DNA from: Polyangiaceae bacterium | GTDB lineage: Bacteria > Myxococcota_A > Polyangia > Polyangiales > Polyangiaceae | Assembly (NCBI GenBank): GCA_016933275.1 | Contig: JAFGBI010000136.1 | Coordinates: forward strand, 1-58,542 | Direction: 5' to 3' | Length of the DNA stretch: 58,542 nt | Shown: positions 11,568 through 20,524 of the stretch, one piece after another | Position numbering within the stretch: the stretch's first letter is position 1 | Layout: every line of letters begins with the position of its first letter | Notes under the pieces: model-generated | Seen by the model: only the letters and a program-made list of their open reading frames with translations | Databases searched by the model: none | Told to the model about the DNA's origin: nothing | Made by a program: the position numbers and the translations under genes

Positions 11568-13145
11568 TCAGGTTTTCGATCGGGAGGGGGAGGAATTTGT
11601 CGTGTGCAGCCGCTTGCGCAGGCGCTCGCTAGGCAGTCCGATTCGCTGGAGCGCCTGTTCACTGCGCACTCGGGCGACCCTGAGGCGCTCCGCCACCGCG
11701 TAGGCGACCGCCTCCGTCAGGCCCGTCCCGTCGATCGGCAGACTCGCCGTGGCATCGATGTTCATCCACCGCAAGGCGACGCGGGGCCGCACGTATTTGC
11801 GGAGTGCACGCTGTACCTCCACTCGTGTTCCATCGAGGGGCGGTGACCAGATGTAGACGATGCTGGGCCGCGGGCGTTCGGATCGCAGCCGAGTCAGAGC
11901 ATCGGCGAGGACGAGATCGGTACGGGGCCGTTCGGGCGTTACGCGGGGTGGAGCGCCCAGCCCGAATGCATCGAGGTACCGCCGGAGGGTGCGCTCGCGT
12001 TGGGTCGGGGCGAACGGATCGCGGCTGGTCATGGGTGCTCGCTGCCGCAGGCGTTCTGCACGTCGGGCCATCCGGTCGAGGTCCGTCGGACGGAGGCGGG
12101 CGGCGCCGGACGGGTCGAGGGGCCGCATGTGTTCGTAGACGCGAGCAGCGACGCCCTCCTCGTCGAGGTCGCATCGATCCGCATCGATGGTGTCCGTCAC
12201 CTGCGCGAGCACACTGCAGAGCTCGATCTCGCGGCCAGGACCGCGATCGGGACGGAGCCAGGCGAGTTCGCGCGACGCCACCACCGCGAGCCCCACTCGG
12301 TCACCCTGAGCGAGGTGCCGGCTTCCTGCGGCGGCGACCTCGTCGACGGCGAGGTCGAGCGGGGCGAGGCCCGGTGGTCCGGCCCAGAGCTCCACGGAGG
12401 CATCGAGGAGGAGCCAGACGACGTCACGTTCTTCACGCTCGAAATCGCGGACGACGAGCGACCCTCGACGCGCCGAAGCCCGCCAGGCGATCCGCTTGAA
12501 CGGGTCGCCTGGCTGGTGTTCGCGGAGCTCTCTCAGGGCGCTGCCATCTCCCGAGAAGGGGCCGGGCCGACCTGCCGTGGTCTGCATTCGGCTGCGCCCT
12601 CCGCGGGCGGAGCGGAGGGCAGTGGCGAAGGGGCGAGGCAGGACCTCGATCCCGAAGGGGTTGGCGAAGGTCAGCGGCACCTCGAACAGTCCCGGACTGC
12701 CGAGTACCTCGAGAGAGAGCCCGTGGACCCCGTGGCGTCCCACCCGGCGCGCAGTGACCCGTACGATGATGGTGAGCCGCCCGGAGGCCGGAACCTCTCC
12801 AGCGGAGGGCTCGACGGTCACCTCGAGGTACGGAGAGCAAACGGGGCGCAGCGAGGTGAAGCGCACCGCGCGGTCGTCGCGATTGCGCAGCTGTGCGCCG
12901 ACCTCGACGGTCTCTCCACGAGCGACGCGGCGGCGGCGCGGGTCGTCGAGCCACACCATTTCGAACCCGGCGGCGCGGATCCGGGTGACGCTGACCCGGG
13001 TCACCGTGCGGGCTACGGCCAGCCCGACGAGGAAGGCACCACCCCAGGCAACCACCGCTGCCTCGCGGAGGACGAGGCCGCCCGCTACGAGGAGGATGCC
13101 CGCCAGCGCGAGGTCGATCGAGGTCTTGACCGGGTGGAGCTGCAC
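11568..13145 (-). CDS. DUF58 domain protein (MoxR-associated)
   Basis: The product is 525 aa. Two adjacent hydrophobic segments occupy residues about 10-45 (ALAGILLVAGGLVLREAAVVAWGG, split here as two helices). A beta-rich region follows, then the DUF58 signature (LREHQPGDPFKRIAWRASAR, VRDFEREERDVVWLLLDAS), where the last part is the start of a vWA-like fold. DUF58 proteins usually sit next to MoxR AAA ATPases and act in envelope or metal-cofactor maturation systems (family knowledge). Here the MoxR and DUF4350 genes lie about 4.4 kb away, beyond other genes. It starts with GTG 7 bp after the upstream Sel1-like gene, so the two form one transcription unit. Confidence 0.9.
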   Translation of the reverse strand: MQLHPVKTSIDLALAGILLVAGGLVLREAAVVAWGGAFLVGLAVARTVTRVSVTRIRAAGFEMVWLDDPRRRRVARGETVEVGAQLRNRDDRAVRFTSLRPVCSPYLEVTVEPSAGEVPASGRLTIIVRVTARRVGRHGVHGLSLEVLGSPGLFEVPLTFANPFGIEVLPRPFATALRSARGGRSRMQTTAGRPGPFSGDGSALRELREHQPGDPFKRIAWRASARRGSLVVRDFEREERDVVWLLLDASVELWAGPPGLAPLDLAVDEVAAAGSRHLAQGDRVGLAVVASRELAWLRPDRGPGREIELCSVLAQVTDTIDADRCDLDEEGVAARVYEHMRPLDPSGAARLRPTDLDRMARRAERLRQRAPMTSRDPFAPTQRERTLRRYLDAFGLGAPPRVTPERPRTDLVLADALTRLRSERPRPSIVYIWSPPLDGTRVEVQRALRKYVRPRVALRWMNIDATASLPIDGTGLTEAVAYAVAERLRVARVRSEQALQRIGLPSERLRKRLHTTNSSPSRSKT

Positions 13146-13152
13146 GTCCCGG

Positions 13153-13917
13153 TCACTCCGTCCCCGGCGCTCCCCCGGCGGGCAGTTGCTCGCAGATGGG
13201 CGCCGGGGAGGTCTTGCAGATCTCGCGAGCCCGGGTGAGATACCCGGCCGCGCTCCGGGGGTTCGGCAATACGCCGTGGCCCAGGGTATGAAGCACGCTG
13301 AGCGCGTAGCAGGCGTCTATCTCTCGGCGTCGGCACGCCGTTTCGAACAGCCGCGCACCGGCGCTGCGGTTCAGTCGTGCCTGGCGCGTATCCTGAGGAA
13401 TTCCTCGTCCGGACTCGTAGGCATCGCCGGCGCGCATGCAGTCGATGGCGTTTCCTCGGGCGCAGCGGAGGCCCGCGGCCTCCACCTCGGCAGATGCCGC
13501 AGGCAACGGCGCCGCGAGCCAAGGTGGTCGCGGGCGCCGAGGGGTTTCCGTCGGCGGCTCCGCAATGGTCGATGCGGCCGGGACTGCCATCCCCGTCCGA
13601 GCTGTTGAGGCTCGCTGTGTCGCGTCGGGTGCGCTTGGGCGGCCTCGCTCCGAGGACGCTCCGGAGGTGGCCGGGCAAGCAGACGGTTCATCCCGGCAGG
13701 AAGCCCGCGGCAGCACGCTGGCGCGTCCGGTCGTCACCGTGACCAGGACCACGGCCGCCGCCGCACCAAGTAGGGTGCCGCCGACGGTTGCAAAGATGGC
13801 GGTGCTCCAGGGGCTGCTCACCGGGGGGCTCCTCGAGGCATCGTACACGCTCCCTCGGGGTGGTCGAGGCGCTCGTGGGGCCGAAGGCCGGATCCCCGTC
13901 CGCGGGGACGAAACCAC
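13153..13917 (-). CDS. Membrane-anchored Sel1-like repeat protein
   Basis: The product is 254 aa from a GTG. A hydrophobic segment near residue 40-60 (STAIFATVGGTLLGAAAAVVL) suggests a single N-terminal membrane anchor. A low-complexity Ser/Pro/Ala linker leads to a C-terminal region with cysteine-containing Sel1-like helical repeats (GNAIDCMRAGDAYESGRG, ARLFETACRRREIDACYALS). Such repeats act as protein-binding scaffolds. The exact start is uncertain because the first 30 residues are low complexity. It is divergent from the Omp85-like gene with about 36 bp between the start codons and is followed after 7 bp by the DUF58 gene. Confidence 0.75.
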   Translation of the reverse strand: MVSSPRTGIRPSAPRAPRPPRGSVYDASRSPPVSSPWSTAIFATVGGTLLGAAAAVVLVTVTTGRASVLPRASCRDEPSACPATSGASSERGRPSAPDATQRASTARTGMAVPAASTIAEPPTETPRRPRPPWLAAPLPAASAEVEAAGLRCARGNAIDCMRAGDAYESGRGIPQDTRQARLNRSAGARLFETACRRREIDACYALSVLHTLGHGVLPNPRSAAGYLTRAREICKTSPAPICEQLPAGGAPGTE

Positions 13918-13953
13918 TTGAGCCGGCTCGGCTGCCGTGCATACCGACTCGTC

Positions 13954-15822
13954 ATGCCATCGCTACGCGCCATCGGCCTTCGGTGTGGCGCCGCCCTTCT
14001 CCTCACCGCAGCGGCGGTTCGGGCCGAGCGTGAGCTCTCGGTCTACGAGGAGGACGTCATCGAGGAGTTCGAACGTGCCACCGGGACCGCTCGCGAGCCC
14101 GCGCCAGATGGGAAGGTGGTGGAGGACATCATCGTCTATCGACTCCGTGTGTTCGACCACCGGGATCCCGTGCCCGAGTTCGTCAACTGGTTTCATACGA
14201 CAACTCGCGAGACCATCGTCGCTCGGGAGCTCCTTCTCGACATCGGGCAACCGTACCGCGTTTCGCTCGCCCAAGAAACCGAGCGGAACTTGCGGGATAT
14301 CTACCAGCTCTCGTTGGTCCTGGTCGTACCGCTCCGCGGCTCGACTCCGGATCGGGTGCGGCTCGCGGTCCTGACCAAGGACATCTGGAGCTTGCGTGTC
14401 GCATGGGATCCGGAGATATCGACGGCGGGCTTCGTCTCGAGCGAGCTGGCGGTCGACGAGATCAACCTGGCCGGCCGCCTCAAGACCGTGTCCCTGGGGG
14501 GAGGCTTCGATCCGGGCAGCTACCGCTATGGCCTCCGGTACATCGACCCCCGCGTCTCCGGGAGCCGCCAGTTCGGACTCGTTGGCGCGGAGCTCATCTT
14601 CGATCGCGCAACCGGGGCGCAGGAGGGTTCCACCGGGAACGTCTGGTACGGGCAGGACCTGTACTCGCTCGATGCGAAATGGGGGTACGATGCGTTCGTC
14701 GGTTGGCGGGATGACGTGGAGAGGAGCTTCGTTGGTGGGGAGCTGCGCTCCTTCGACGCTCGCACCACGGCTGGCGACGACGCCCTGCCCCTTGAATGGA
14801 ACCGCGGCGTCTACTACGCACGCTACCAGGTTATCCGATCCTTCGGTGACCGCATCAAGCTCGAACTGAGCGGGGGCATGGAGGCGCTCCGGGAGGAGTA
14901 CTCGCTGCTCGAGGCGGTCGAGCCGCCCTCCGGTCGGGCGGGCGGGATCTGGGAATCAGAGGTCGGCTCGCACCGCGAGTTCGTGCCCGCGATTGGAGTC
15001 GGGAGGTTGTACAGCGATGCCGCAGCCGTCGGTGAGCTCCGCAGCCGGGAGTTGCCGCCGAGCCACCAGCGCGTCGGGCCTGTGCTGGGCTTTCGTTCAC
15101 ACTCGACGCGGTTCCTCCGCACCCTCGATGTGGACACGCTCGCGCTCCAGGAAGACGTTGGTCTCGGCCATGATGTCTCCCTTCGCCTGTTTCCCGCGAG
15201 CGAGTCGGTGGGCTCCACGCGGACGATGCTCGGCCTGGCAGGGGCGGCCGCGTACACGGTACGGCTCGGCAACGGCTTCGTTCGAGCCGCGGCCGCCTCC
15301 ATCGCGGAGCTGGCGGGACCAGAAACGACAGACGTGGTGGTCGACGCTTCCGTTCGCGCGGTCTCGCCCCGGACGGGTTTCGGGCGGTTCGTGTTCGACG
15401 GCACGGTCGGGGATCGCATTCGCGACTACCACCACGACCGATACCTATTGGGTGGAGAAGGTCGTCTTCGCGGGTATCCGACGTGGTTTCTTCGTGGGAG
15501 GAACCGGGTGGCAGCCACGTTCGAGTATCGCACGACCTCCGTTGGCTTCTGGGGCATCGAGCTCGGAGGAGCTGCGTTTCTTGACGTCGGGGATACGCCT
15601 GAGGACCTGTCGAGCTTGGCGCTCCGGTCTAGCGCCGGGGGAGGGGTCCGCATCCTCTTTCCCATGTTCGACCGCATGGTGTTTCGGATCGACGTCGGCG
15701 CGCCGCTCGATCGGAGGACGGGCGGTTCCGAGAGCCCCTGGGGGTTCTTCGCCGGCTTCGGACAGGCGGTCCGTACCCCGGAGACGCGCGTTGGCACGGT
15801 TCCTGCGGCCGTGATCCCCTGA
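13954..15822 (+). CDS. Omp85/BamA-TamA superfamily outer-membrane protein
   Basis: The product is 622 aa from the ATG at 13954; a TTG 36 bp upstream is possible but would overlap the opposite start region. A signal peptide is visible (AIGLRCGAALLLTAAAVRA). One POTRA-like domain lies around residues 35-140. The remainder has alternating beta strands of a barrel, with the diagnostic loop motif GGEGRLRGYP (the RGY/RGF motif of Omp85 proteins) near residue 510, and it ends in a strand with an aromatic residue (GFFAGFGQAVRTPE). The short POTRA region differs from true BamA, which has five. Cargo is unknown: it may insert or secrete a protein or a lipid. Confidence 0.85.
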   Translation: MPSLRAIGLRCGAALLLTAAAVRAERELSVYEEDVIEEFERATGTAREPAPDGKVVEDIIVYRLRVFDHRDPVPEFVNWFHTTTRETIVARELLLDIGQPYRVSLAQETERNLRDIYQLSLVLVVPLRGSTPDRVRLAVLTKDIWSLRVAWDPEISTAGFVSSELAVDEINLAGRLKTVSLGGGFDPGSYRYGLRYIDPRVSGSRQFGLVGAELIFDRATGAQEGSTGNVWYGQDLYSLDAKWGYDAFVGWRDDVERSFVGGELRSFDARTTAGDDALPLEWNRGVYYARYQVIRSFGDRIKLELSGGMEALREEYSLLEAVEPPSGRAGGIWESEVGSHREFVPAIGVGRLYSDAAAVGELRSRELPPSHQRVGPVLGFRSHSTRFLRTLDVDTLALQEDVGLGHDVSLRLFPASESVGSTRTMLGLAGAAAYTVRLGNGFVRAAAASIAELAGPETTDVVVDASVRAVSPRTGFGRFVFDGTVGDRIRDYHHDRYLLGGEGRLRGYPTWFLRGRNRVAATFEYRTTSVGFWGIELGGAAFLDVGDTPEDLSSLALRSSAGGGVRILFPMFDRMVFRIDVGAPLDRRTGGSESPWGFFAGFGQAVRTPETRVGTVPAAVIP

Positions 15823-16229
15823 TTGGCGCGCGAGCATGGGTATGCTGGCCACGGGTGTCGCCCACGAGATCGACGATCCGGGCCCCGAGGGCGCGTCCGG
15901 AGCCGGCGGACGTACCCACCAGCGGCGAATCCATCGGGACGCCGGCGGATCCACCATTGATGCACCCCGCCCGGCGCCTCGTCGCAGCGGCGATCCTCCT
16001 CGGCGTCGCCACCCTCCTTCTCGGAGGGCGCGGTTGTCGCGGCCGGTCGTCTCATGACGATTGCGCGGACTGTCGGCTGGTCGCGGGCCCCGAGTGGGAG
16101 TACGCCGCCCGGCTCGGCACCAAGACGAGCGCGCACAGGGGCGACGTGTCCTTTCCAGAGCCCTCGGGCGGGCGGTGCGAGGAGAGTCCAGCGCTCTTTC
16201 CGATCGCCTGGTCCTGCGTCACCTCGGGT
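15823..16229. other. Intergenic region between convergent genes
   Basis: About 400 bp between the stops of the Omp85-like gene and the DUF1015 gene. A plus-strand frame from an ATG at 15960 begins MHPARRLVAAAILLGVATLL, which looks like a signal peptide, but it would run 135 bp into the DUF1015 gene and shows no further motif. I do not call it. A hairpin at 16012-16028 (CCCTCC/GGAGGG) lacks a T tract. Confidence 0.45.
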
Positions 16230-17447
16230 CTAGAAGGTGTGGAGGAAGAGACCGCTACGGAGCTTGGGCTCGAACCAGGTGCTCTTCGGCGGCATCAACA
16301 GCCCGGCGTCGCTGACGGCCATCAGCTGCTCGATACTGGTCGGGTGGAGGTGCAGCGCGAGTGACCACCCGCCCTCGTCGACGCGGCGCTCGAGCTCGCG
16401 AGCGCCCCGGATGCCGCCGACGAAGTCCACGTGCCTGTCCCGGCGGGGATCGGAGACCCCGAAGGTCGGCCCCAGGAGCTGATCCTGGCAGATAGACGCA
16501 TCGAGACACGCGACTGGATCCGCGGCGTCATAGGTGCCAGGTCGAACTCGGAGCTCGTGCCAGCGTCCACCGCCGAGATAGGCGCCGAAGGCGAGCGCGC
16601 CCGAGGGAGCGGGTCTCTCCGCGGCAGCGACCTCGAAGCGATCCCTCAGCGCATCGAGCAGGGCTTCGGGCGAGCGCCCGCGGAGATCGCGTACGACGCG
16701 ATTGTACGGGAGGATCTGCATCTGGTCGTGCGGGAAGATCACGGCCATGAAACGATCGTGCTCACCCGGTTGACCGCCCCTGCGCGCGTGGACCCTCGAG
16801 GCGGATGCGCTCCGATGATGGCCGTCGGCGACGTATAGCGGGCTGACCGCGGTGAACCGGTCGACCAGCGCGGCGGTGGCGGCGGCAGGAACGATCCACA
16901 AGGTGTGACCGATGTCATCGTCCGTTACGAGATCGACCGTGGGTGCCGCGGCTTGGACCTCGGTCACGATGGCGTCGATGTCGCGCTCGGCACGATACGT
17001 CAGAAACACTGGCTCGTCATGGGCGCCGAGCTCGTCGATGTGCTTCGTCCGGTCGTCCTCCTTGTCTTGCCGTGTCTTCTCGTGCTTCTTGATGACGTCA
17101 GCGTCGTAGTCCGCGATCGCGGCGCAGGCAACGATCCCACACTGCCGGTGCGTGCCCATTACCTGGGCGTAGACATAGAGACGCGGCTCCGGATCGGGGA
17201 CGAGGGTGCCTTCTGCGATGGCGCGGCGCAGGTTCTCCCTGCCCCGCGTGTAGACTGCATCGTTGTGCTCGTCCGTTCCCTCTGGGAGATCGATCTCGGG
17301 TCGCGACACGTGGAGGTAGCTGTGCGGCTTTCCGGCGGCGAGGGCGCGTGCTTCCCGTGAGTCGATGACGTCGTAGGGGGGCGCGGCGACCTCGGCGACG
17401 AGGGTGTGGGGGGGACGCAGGGCGGTGAACGGATGGATGATGGCCAT
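16230..17447 (-). CDS. DUF1015 family protein
   Basis: The product is 405 aa from the ATG giving MAIIHPFTALRPP, the usual family N-terminus; the frame stays open 51 codons further upstream with low-complexity sequence. Conserved stretches are APPYDVIDSREARALA, NSYLHVSRPEI-like SYLHVSRPEIDLP, HEKTRQDKEDDRTKHIDELG, ADGHHRSASA and LPYNRVVRDL. The family has no firmly established biochemical role; its members often neighbour serine or phosphoglycerate metabolism genes, which is not the case here. The gene follows moxR on the same strand after 100 bp. Confidence 0.9.
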   Translation of the reverse strand: MAIIHPFTALRPPHTLVAEVAAPPYDVIDSREARALAAGKPHSYLHVSRPEIDLPEGTDEHNDAVYTRGRENLRRAIAEGTLVPDPEPRLYVYAQVMGTHRQCGIVACAAIADYDADVIKKHEKTRQDKEDDRTKHIDELGAHDEPVFLTYRAERDIDAIVTEVQAAAPTVDLVTDDDIGHTLWIVPAAATAALVDRFTAVSPLYVADGHHRSASASRVHARRGGQPGEHDRFMAVIFPHDQMQILPYNRVVRDLRGRSPEALLDALRDRFEVAAAERPAPSGALAFGAYLGGGRWHELRVRPGTYDAADPVACLDASICQDQLLGPTFGVSDPRRDRHVDFVGGIRGARELERRVDEGGWSLALHLHPTSIEQLMAVSDAGLLMPPKSTWFEPKLRSGLFLHTF

Positions 17448-17547
17448 TGGAGGTGGTGGTTCCCGGGAGGGAGTTGGACGGGTGGGAGCCGCGTTGCGTT
17501 GAACGATCGGGGTACGAGAGCTCAAGTCGAACGCGCCGGCGCGGGGG

Positions 17548-18519
17548 TCAAACCGGGCGTACGGCGCGACGATAGCCGACTTTTTGTAGTGCTTCCTCAA
17601 CCACCGTCTGTCTTGCTCGGGCGTCGCCCTCGAGCTCGGGCACGAGGACGAGGCGGTGCGCGAGGACGGGAACGGCGACGGATCGAACGTCGTCCGGGGT
17701 CACGAACGGGCGCCCGGAGAGGGTGGCCTGCGCCTTTGCTGCCCGGAGCAAGGCCAGAGCAGCGCGTGGGGAGGCCCCGAGTACGACCCGCGCGTGGGTT
17801 CGAGTGAACGCGGTCAGATGGACGATGTAGTCATAGAGGTCGTCTTCCACGTGGATACGCGCTGCCACCGACTGCAGGTGCAGGGCATCCTGCGGCGTGA
17901 GGATCGGTCGTGCGTCCGGGGGAGCCACGGCGTGCGCGCGCAACATGGCGACCTCGTCCCGGGAGTGTGGGTATCCCATCAGGATCCGGATGAGGAAGCG
18001 GTCGATCTGTGCTTCGGGGAGCGGGTAGGTTCCCTCGAGATCGATCGGATTCTGGGTCGCGAGGACGAAGAAAGGGTCGGGGAGTTCGAATCGGTCACCC
18101 TCGATGGTCACCTGGCGCTCCTGCATGGCCTCGAGGAGTGCGGACTGTGTCTTCGCGGGCGCCCGGTTGATCTCGTCGGCGAGGACCACGTTCGCGAAGA
18201 CGGGGCCAGGTCGGAGTGAGAACGCTCCGTCTCGCGGATTGAGGACATATGTACCGGTGATGTCGGCAGGAAGCAGGTCGGGCGTGAACTGGATCCGCCG
18301 GACCGCGCACCCGAGCGTGGTGGCGAAGGTCTTCACCAGCGTCGTTTTCGCGATGCCGGGCACGCCCTCGAGCAGGACGTGGCCTCGGGCAAGGAGCGCC
18401 ACGAGCATGAGATCGATGGCGGAGGTGTCGCCGATGAAGACGACGCTGACGTTGCGGCGGACCTCGGATAGCCGCTCTCGGGCTGCCTCCAACTCGTCGA
18501 TCTGCAGCGCGTGGGTCAC
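17548..18519 (-). CDS. MoxR family AAA+ ATPase
   Basis: The product is 323 aa. It has Walker A GVPGIAKTTL, Walker B NVVLADEINRAPAKTQSALLEAMQE (split here: VVLADEINRA), sensor 1 in FVLATQNPIDLEGTYPLPEAQ, and the C-terminal AAA lid. MoxR ATPases are chaperones that work with DUF58 and vWA proteins on envelope or cofactor assembly (family knowledge). The GTG start overlaps the stop of the DUF4350 gene (GTGA), which indicates coupling. Its expected DUF58 partner is at 11568-13145 on the same strand. Confidence 0.95.
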   Translation of the reverse strand: MTHALQIDELEAARERLSEVRRNVSVVFIGDTSAIDLMLVALLARGHVLLEGVPGIAKTTLVKTFATTLGCAVRRIQFTPDLLPADITGTYVLNPRDGAFSLRPGPVFANVVLADEINRAPAKTQSALLEAMQERQVTIEGDRFELPDPFFVLATQNPIDLEGTYPLPEAQIDRFLIRILMGYPHSRDEVAMLRAHAVAPPDARPILTPQDALHLQSVAARIHVEDDLYDYIVHLTAFTRTHARVVLGASPRAALALLRAAKAQATLSGRPFVTPDDVRSVAVPVLAHRLVLVPELEGDARARQTVVEEALQKVGYRRAVRPV

Positions 18520-19868
18520 GGAGTACCCCCCCGGTCTTCCGTGATCTCGCGGAGGATCGTTTCGACGCTGGAGCGCATTCGGTAGACCATTCTGTCGGTA
18601 ACTCGCGTCGGTCGGGATGCTGCGACCGCTGACTCTACCCTGCGGATCTCCTCGACCAGGCTCCGGAGGCGCTCCGACGATGGCTGACTGAGGGCCTTTT
18701 GTCGATCGATCTCCGCCAGGATCTCGCTCCAGCTGATGGGGGGGGGGACCTTGAGGAGCAGGCCCAATCGTTCCTCAAGGGCGTTTCCCAGCTCCAGCAT
18801 CGCCAGCGCGCGGTGGGTGGTGGGTGCCGCGAGCAGTGCCACCCGGCCCGCCGATCCGCCCTGCGCCACCAGGGTCGGTTCACGAACGTGGCGGGGGGTG
18901 GTCTGGCGGTACGGCCGGGTCGCCGCGCTCACCGTCCAACCGATGGCACCCAGCGCCGTGACGATGGCGAACAACAGGGCGACGGTGTTTGGCACCCCGT
19001 CCTCGTGTGCCTGCAGTAGCCGCTGCTGGAGGGTTCCGAGCCGTTCGTCCAGATCTCGAACCAGGCTTGCCGCGCCGGTCTTCTGCCGTCGTTCGGAGAA
19101 ACCATTGGCTAGGATGAAGAGCCGACCCCCACGAGGCCCCCAGGTGTCGTCCTCGACCATGTACTCCACGAGGCCCGCTGCGAATGCCCGGTTGCCAGGG
19201 TATCGCAACATGAGATTGATGACCGCCGACGGATCGCCCATGGCAAAGAGCCGCCCTCGGTCGGCGATGATGCCGGTGACCGCGAGCATCACCTCTGGTT
19301 CTCCCGTGGCGGGAATGGAAAGAACCGGGGTAAGGTCCGGGTGCTCGAGCCCCATTGGGTGGTTGGTGACGAGCTGCTCGACGCCGGCGACGATCGGGTG
19401 CCTCCCCTGCTCTTGGCCGGCCACCACCTGGACGCTCGGGAAGGCCAGCGCAAAGGCGGGATTGTTGCGCAGCTCGCGGCGGGGTGTTCTGGGTGCGGCG
19501 ACCCGTCGGATGCGAAACCGCTCGAGGAGAGAGGTCCCCTTGCCGTAGTCGTCCAGCAGGGCCAGACGTCCACCGTCGCGCAGGAAACTCGATGCCTCGA
19601 CGAAATCGAGCTCACGCTGCGGATGGAGGATGATGAGGCCGTCAGCGGGGCGGAGCGCGGCCCAGTCGAGCTCGTTCGCCAGGACGACCCGTGCCTTTCC
19701 GAGCCGCTCCTGAGCGAGCGCAACGAACTCGCTTGTCCCCTCCCACCCTCGGTCGCTGCCCTCGAACGCCGCGTGGGCGGCTCGGGGGAGCGGCACGGAA
19801 GCGAGGACAGCGAGGACACATACCATTCGCCACCTCAACGGCCAGTGTGCTCGGATGCTGCTCCGCAC
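18516..19868 (-). CDS. DUF4350 domain membrane protein
   Basis: The product is 450 aa from a GTG; an ATG at 19826 would lose most of the positive N-region, so the longer form is preferred. Residues about 1-33 form a signal peptide (VCVLAVLASVPLPRAAHA). The DUF4350 core has DGLIILHPQRELDFVEASSF and GRLALLDDYGKGTSLLERF. A transmembrane helix near residue 300 (TVALLFAIVTALGAIGWTV) leads into a helical cytoplasmic part. DUF4350 proteins typically accompany MoxR and DUF58 genes (family knowledge). A run of ten G on the plus strand (18738-18747) encodes PPP in VPPPISW. Confidence 0.87.
   Translation of the reverse strand: MRSSIRAHWPLRWRMVCVLAVLASVPLPRAAHAAFEGSDRGWEGTSEFVALAQERLGKARVVLANELDWAALRPADGLIILHPQRELDFVEASSFLRDGGRLALLDDYGKGTSLLERFRIRRVAAPRTPRRELRNNPAFALAFPSVQVVAGQEQGRHPIVAGVEQLVTNHPMGLEHPDLTPVLSIPATGEPEVMLAVTGIIADRGRLFAMGDPSAVINLMLRYPGNRAFAAGLVEYMVEDDTWGPRGGRLFILANGFSERRQKTGAASLVRDLDERLGTLQQRLLQAHEDGVPNTVALLFAIVTALGAIGWTVSAATRPYRQTTPRHVREPTLVAQGGSAGRVALLAAPTTHRALAMLELGNALEERLGLLLKVPPPISWSEILAEIDRQKALSQPSSERLRSLVEEIRRVESAVAASRPTRVTDRMVYRMRSSVETILREITEDRGGTP
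18738..18747. repeat. G/C(10) homopolymer inside the DUF4350 gene
   Basis: Ten consecutive G on the plus strand, which are C codons for three prolines in the minus-strand gene. As with the G(11) run, it is a possible slippage point that would truncate the last quarter of the protein. Confidence 0.9.
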
Positions 19869-20182
19869 CCGTGCACGCTACCATGACCCTGGCGTTCCTG
19901 ACCCGGGCGGTGAAGAACCCCGCGCTCGCTCAGCACCCCGCCTGGCAATCCCGGGGGGGGCGCCAGGATGGTTGACGAACCTGGTTGGGAGACCGCGCGG
20001 CGGAGGTCTCATGCGTCGCGACTGTTCGCCGCGTGGGCCACCGGTGTCTCGGGCCCCTGCCATCGGGACCAGAAGCGGGCTTTTGTCCCGTGGAAGCCGC
20101 CAGGCGAAACTTGACCGTCGGGGTGCGGTAGTTAAAGTTAAGAACAGAGCTTCCGTTCGTTGTTGGAGAATTGAGGTTCCGG
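19869..20182. other. Divergent intergenic region
   Basis: About 310 bp between the DUF4350 start on the minus strand and the small basic protein on plus. It holds a G(8) tract at 19953-19960 and one plausible sigma-70 promoter at 20111-20138. No reliable coding frame was seen. Confidence 0.55.
20111..20138 (+). promoter_or_regulatory. Candidate sigma-70 promoter for the small protein gene
   Basis: -35 box TTGACC (five of six to consensus), 16-bp spacer, -10 box TAAAGT (four of six), in a locally AT-rich patch unusual for this window. The predicted start lies about 35-40 bases before the GTG at 20183. Confidence 0.5.
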
Positions 20183-20362
20183 GTGTTGCCCCCATTCATC
20201 ATCGAGCAGATCCGGAGGCGCGAGGAAGAAGCCAGGCGCCGGCGAGAAGACCGCGATCGTCCGCGCCTCGAGGTTCCTCCGGACATCTACCGGCCTGCCC
20301 CCGAAGCACCTCAGGACAACGAGCAGGTGGAGCGCGGCATCGTCATCCTCGACCTCGGCTGA
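20183..20362 (+). CDS. Small Arg/Glu-rich protein ending in RGIVILDL
   Basis: The product is 59 aa and begins MLPPFIIEQIRRREEEARRR. A charged alpha-helical segment follows, then a Pro-rich linker and the C-terminal ERGIVILDLG. I recall short bacterial proteins of this form (IIEQI, charged helix, Pro-rich middle, RGVVIIDL ending), so it is likely a real conserved gene of unknown function. The GTG is chosen because GAGG at 20173-20176 lies 6 bases before it; a TTG at 20171 would add four residues. A candidate promoter sits just upstream. Confidence 0.62.
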   Translation: MLPPFIIEQIRRREEEARRRREDRDRPRLEVPPDIYRPAPEAPQDNEQVERGIVILDLG

Positions 20363-20524
20363 GACCGCCTTCGAAAGGACGTGTCGGGCCTTTCGGACTC
20401 GATGCCAAGGGTGGGTACGGGTGGCATGGCGATCAGCGCTCCGAGTCGTGAGCGCCGCGGCCCGCGAGCCGTGTTGCGTCCCCCACGCCTGCCGATCCAC
20501 ACCCTGCTGAGCCGGTGGGGACCA

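Noticed and set aside
15960..16364. Possible small lipoprotein starting MHPARRLVAAAILLG
   Set aside because: It overlaps the DUF1015 gene by 135 bp, lacks a good lipobox and shows no motif in the remainder.
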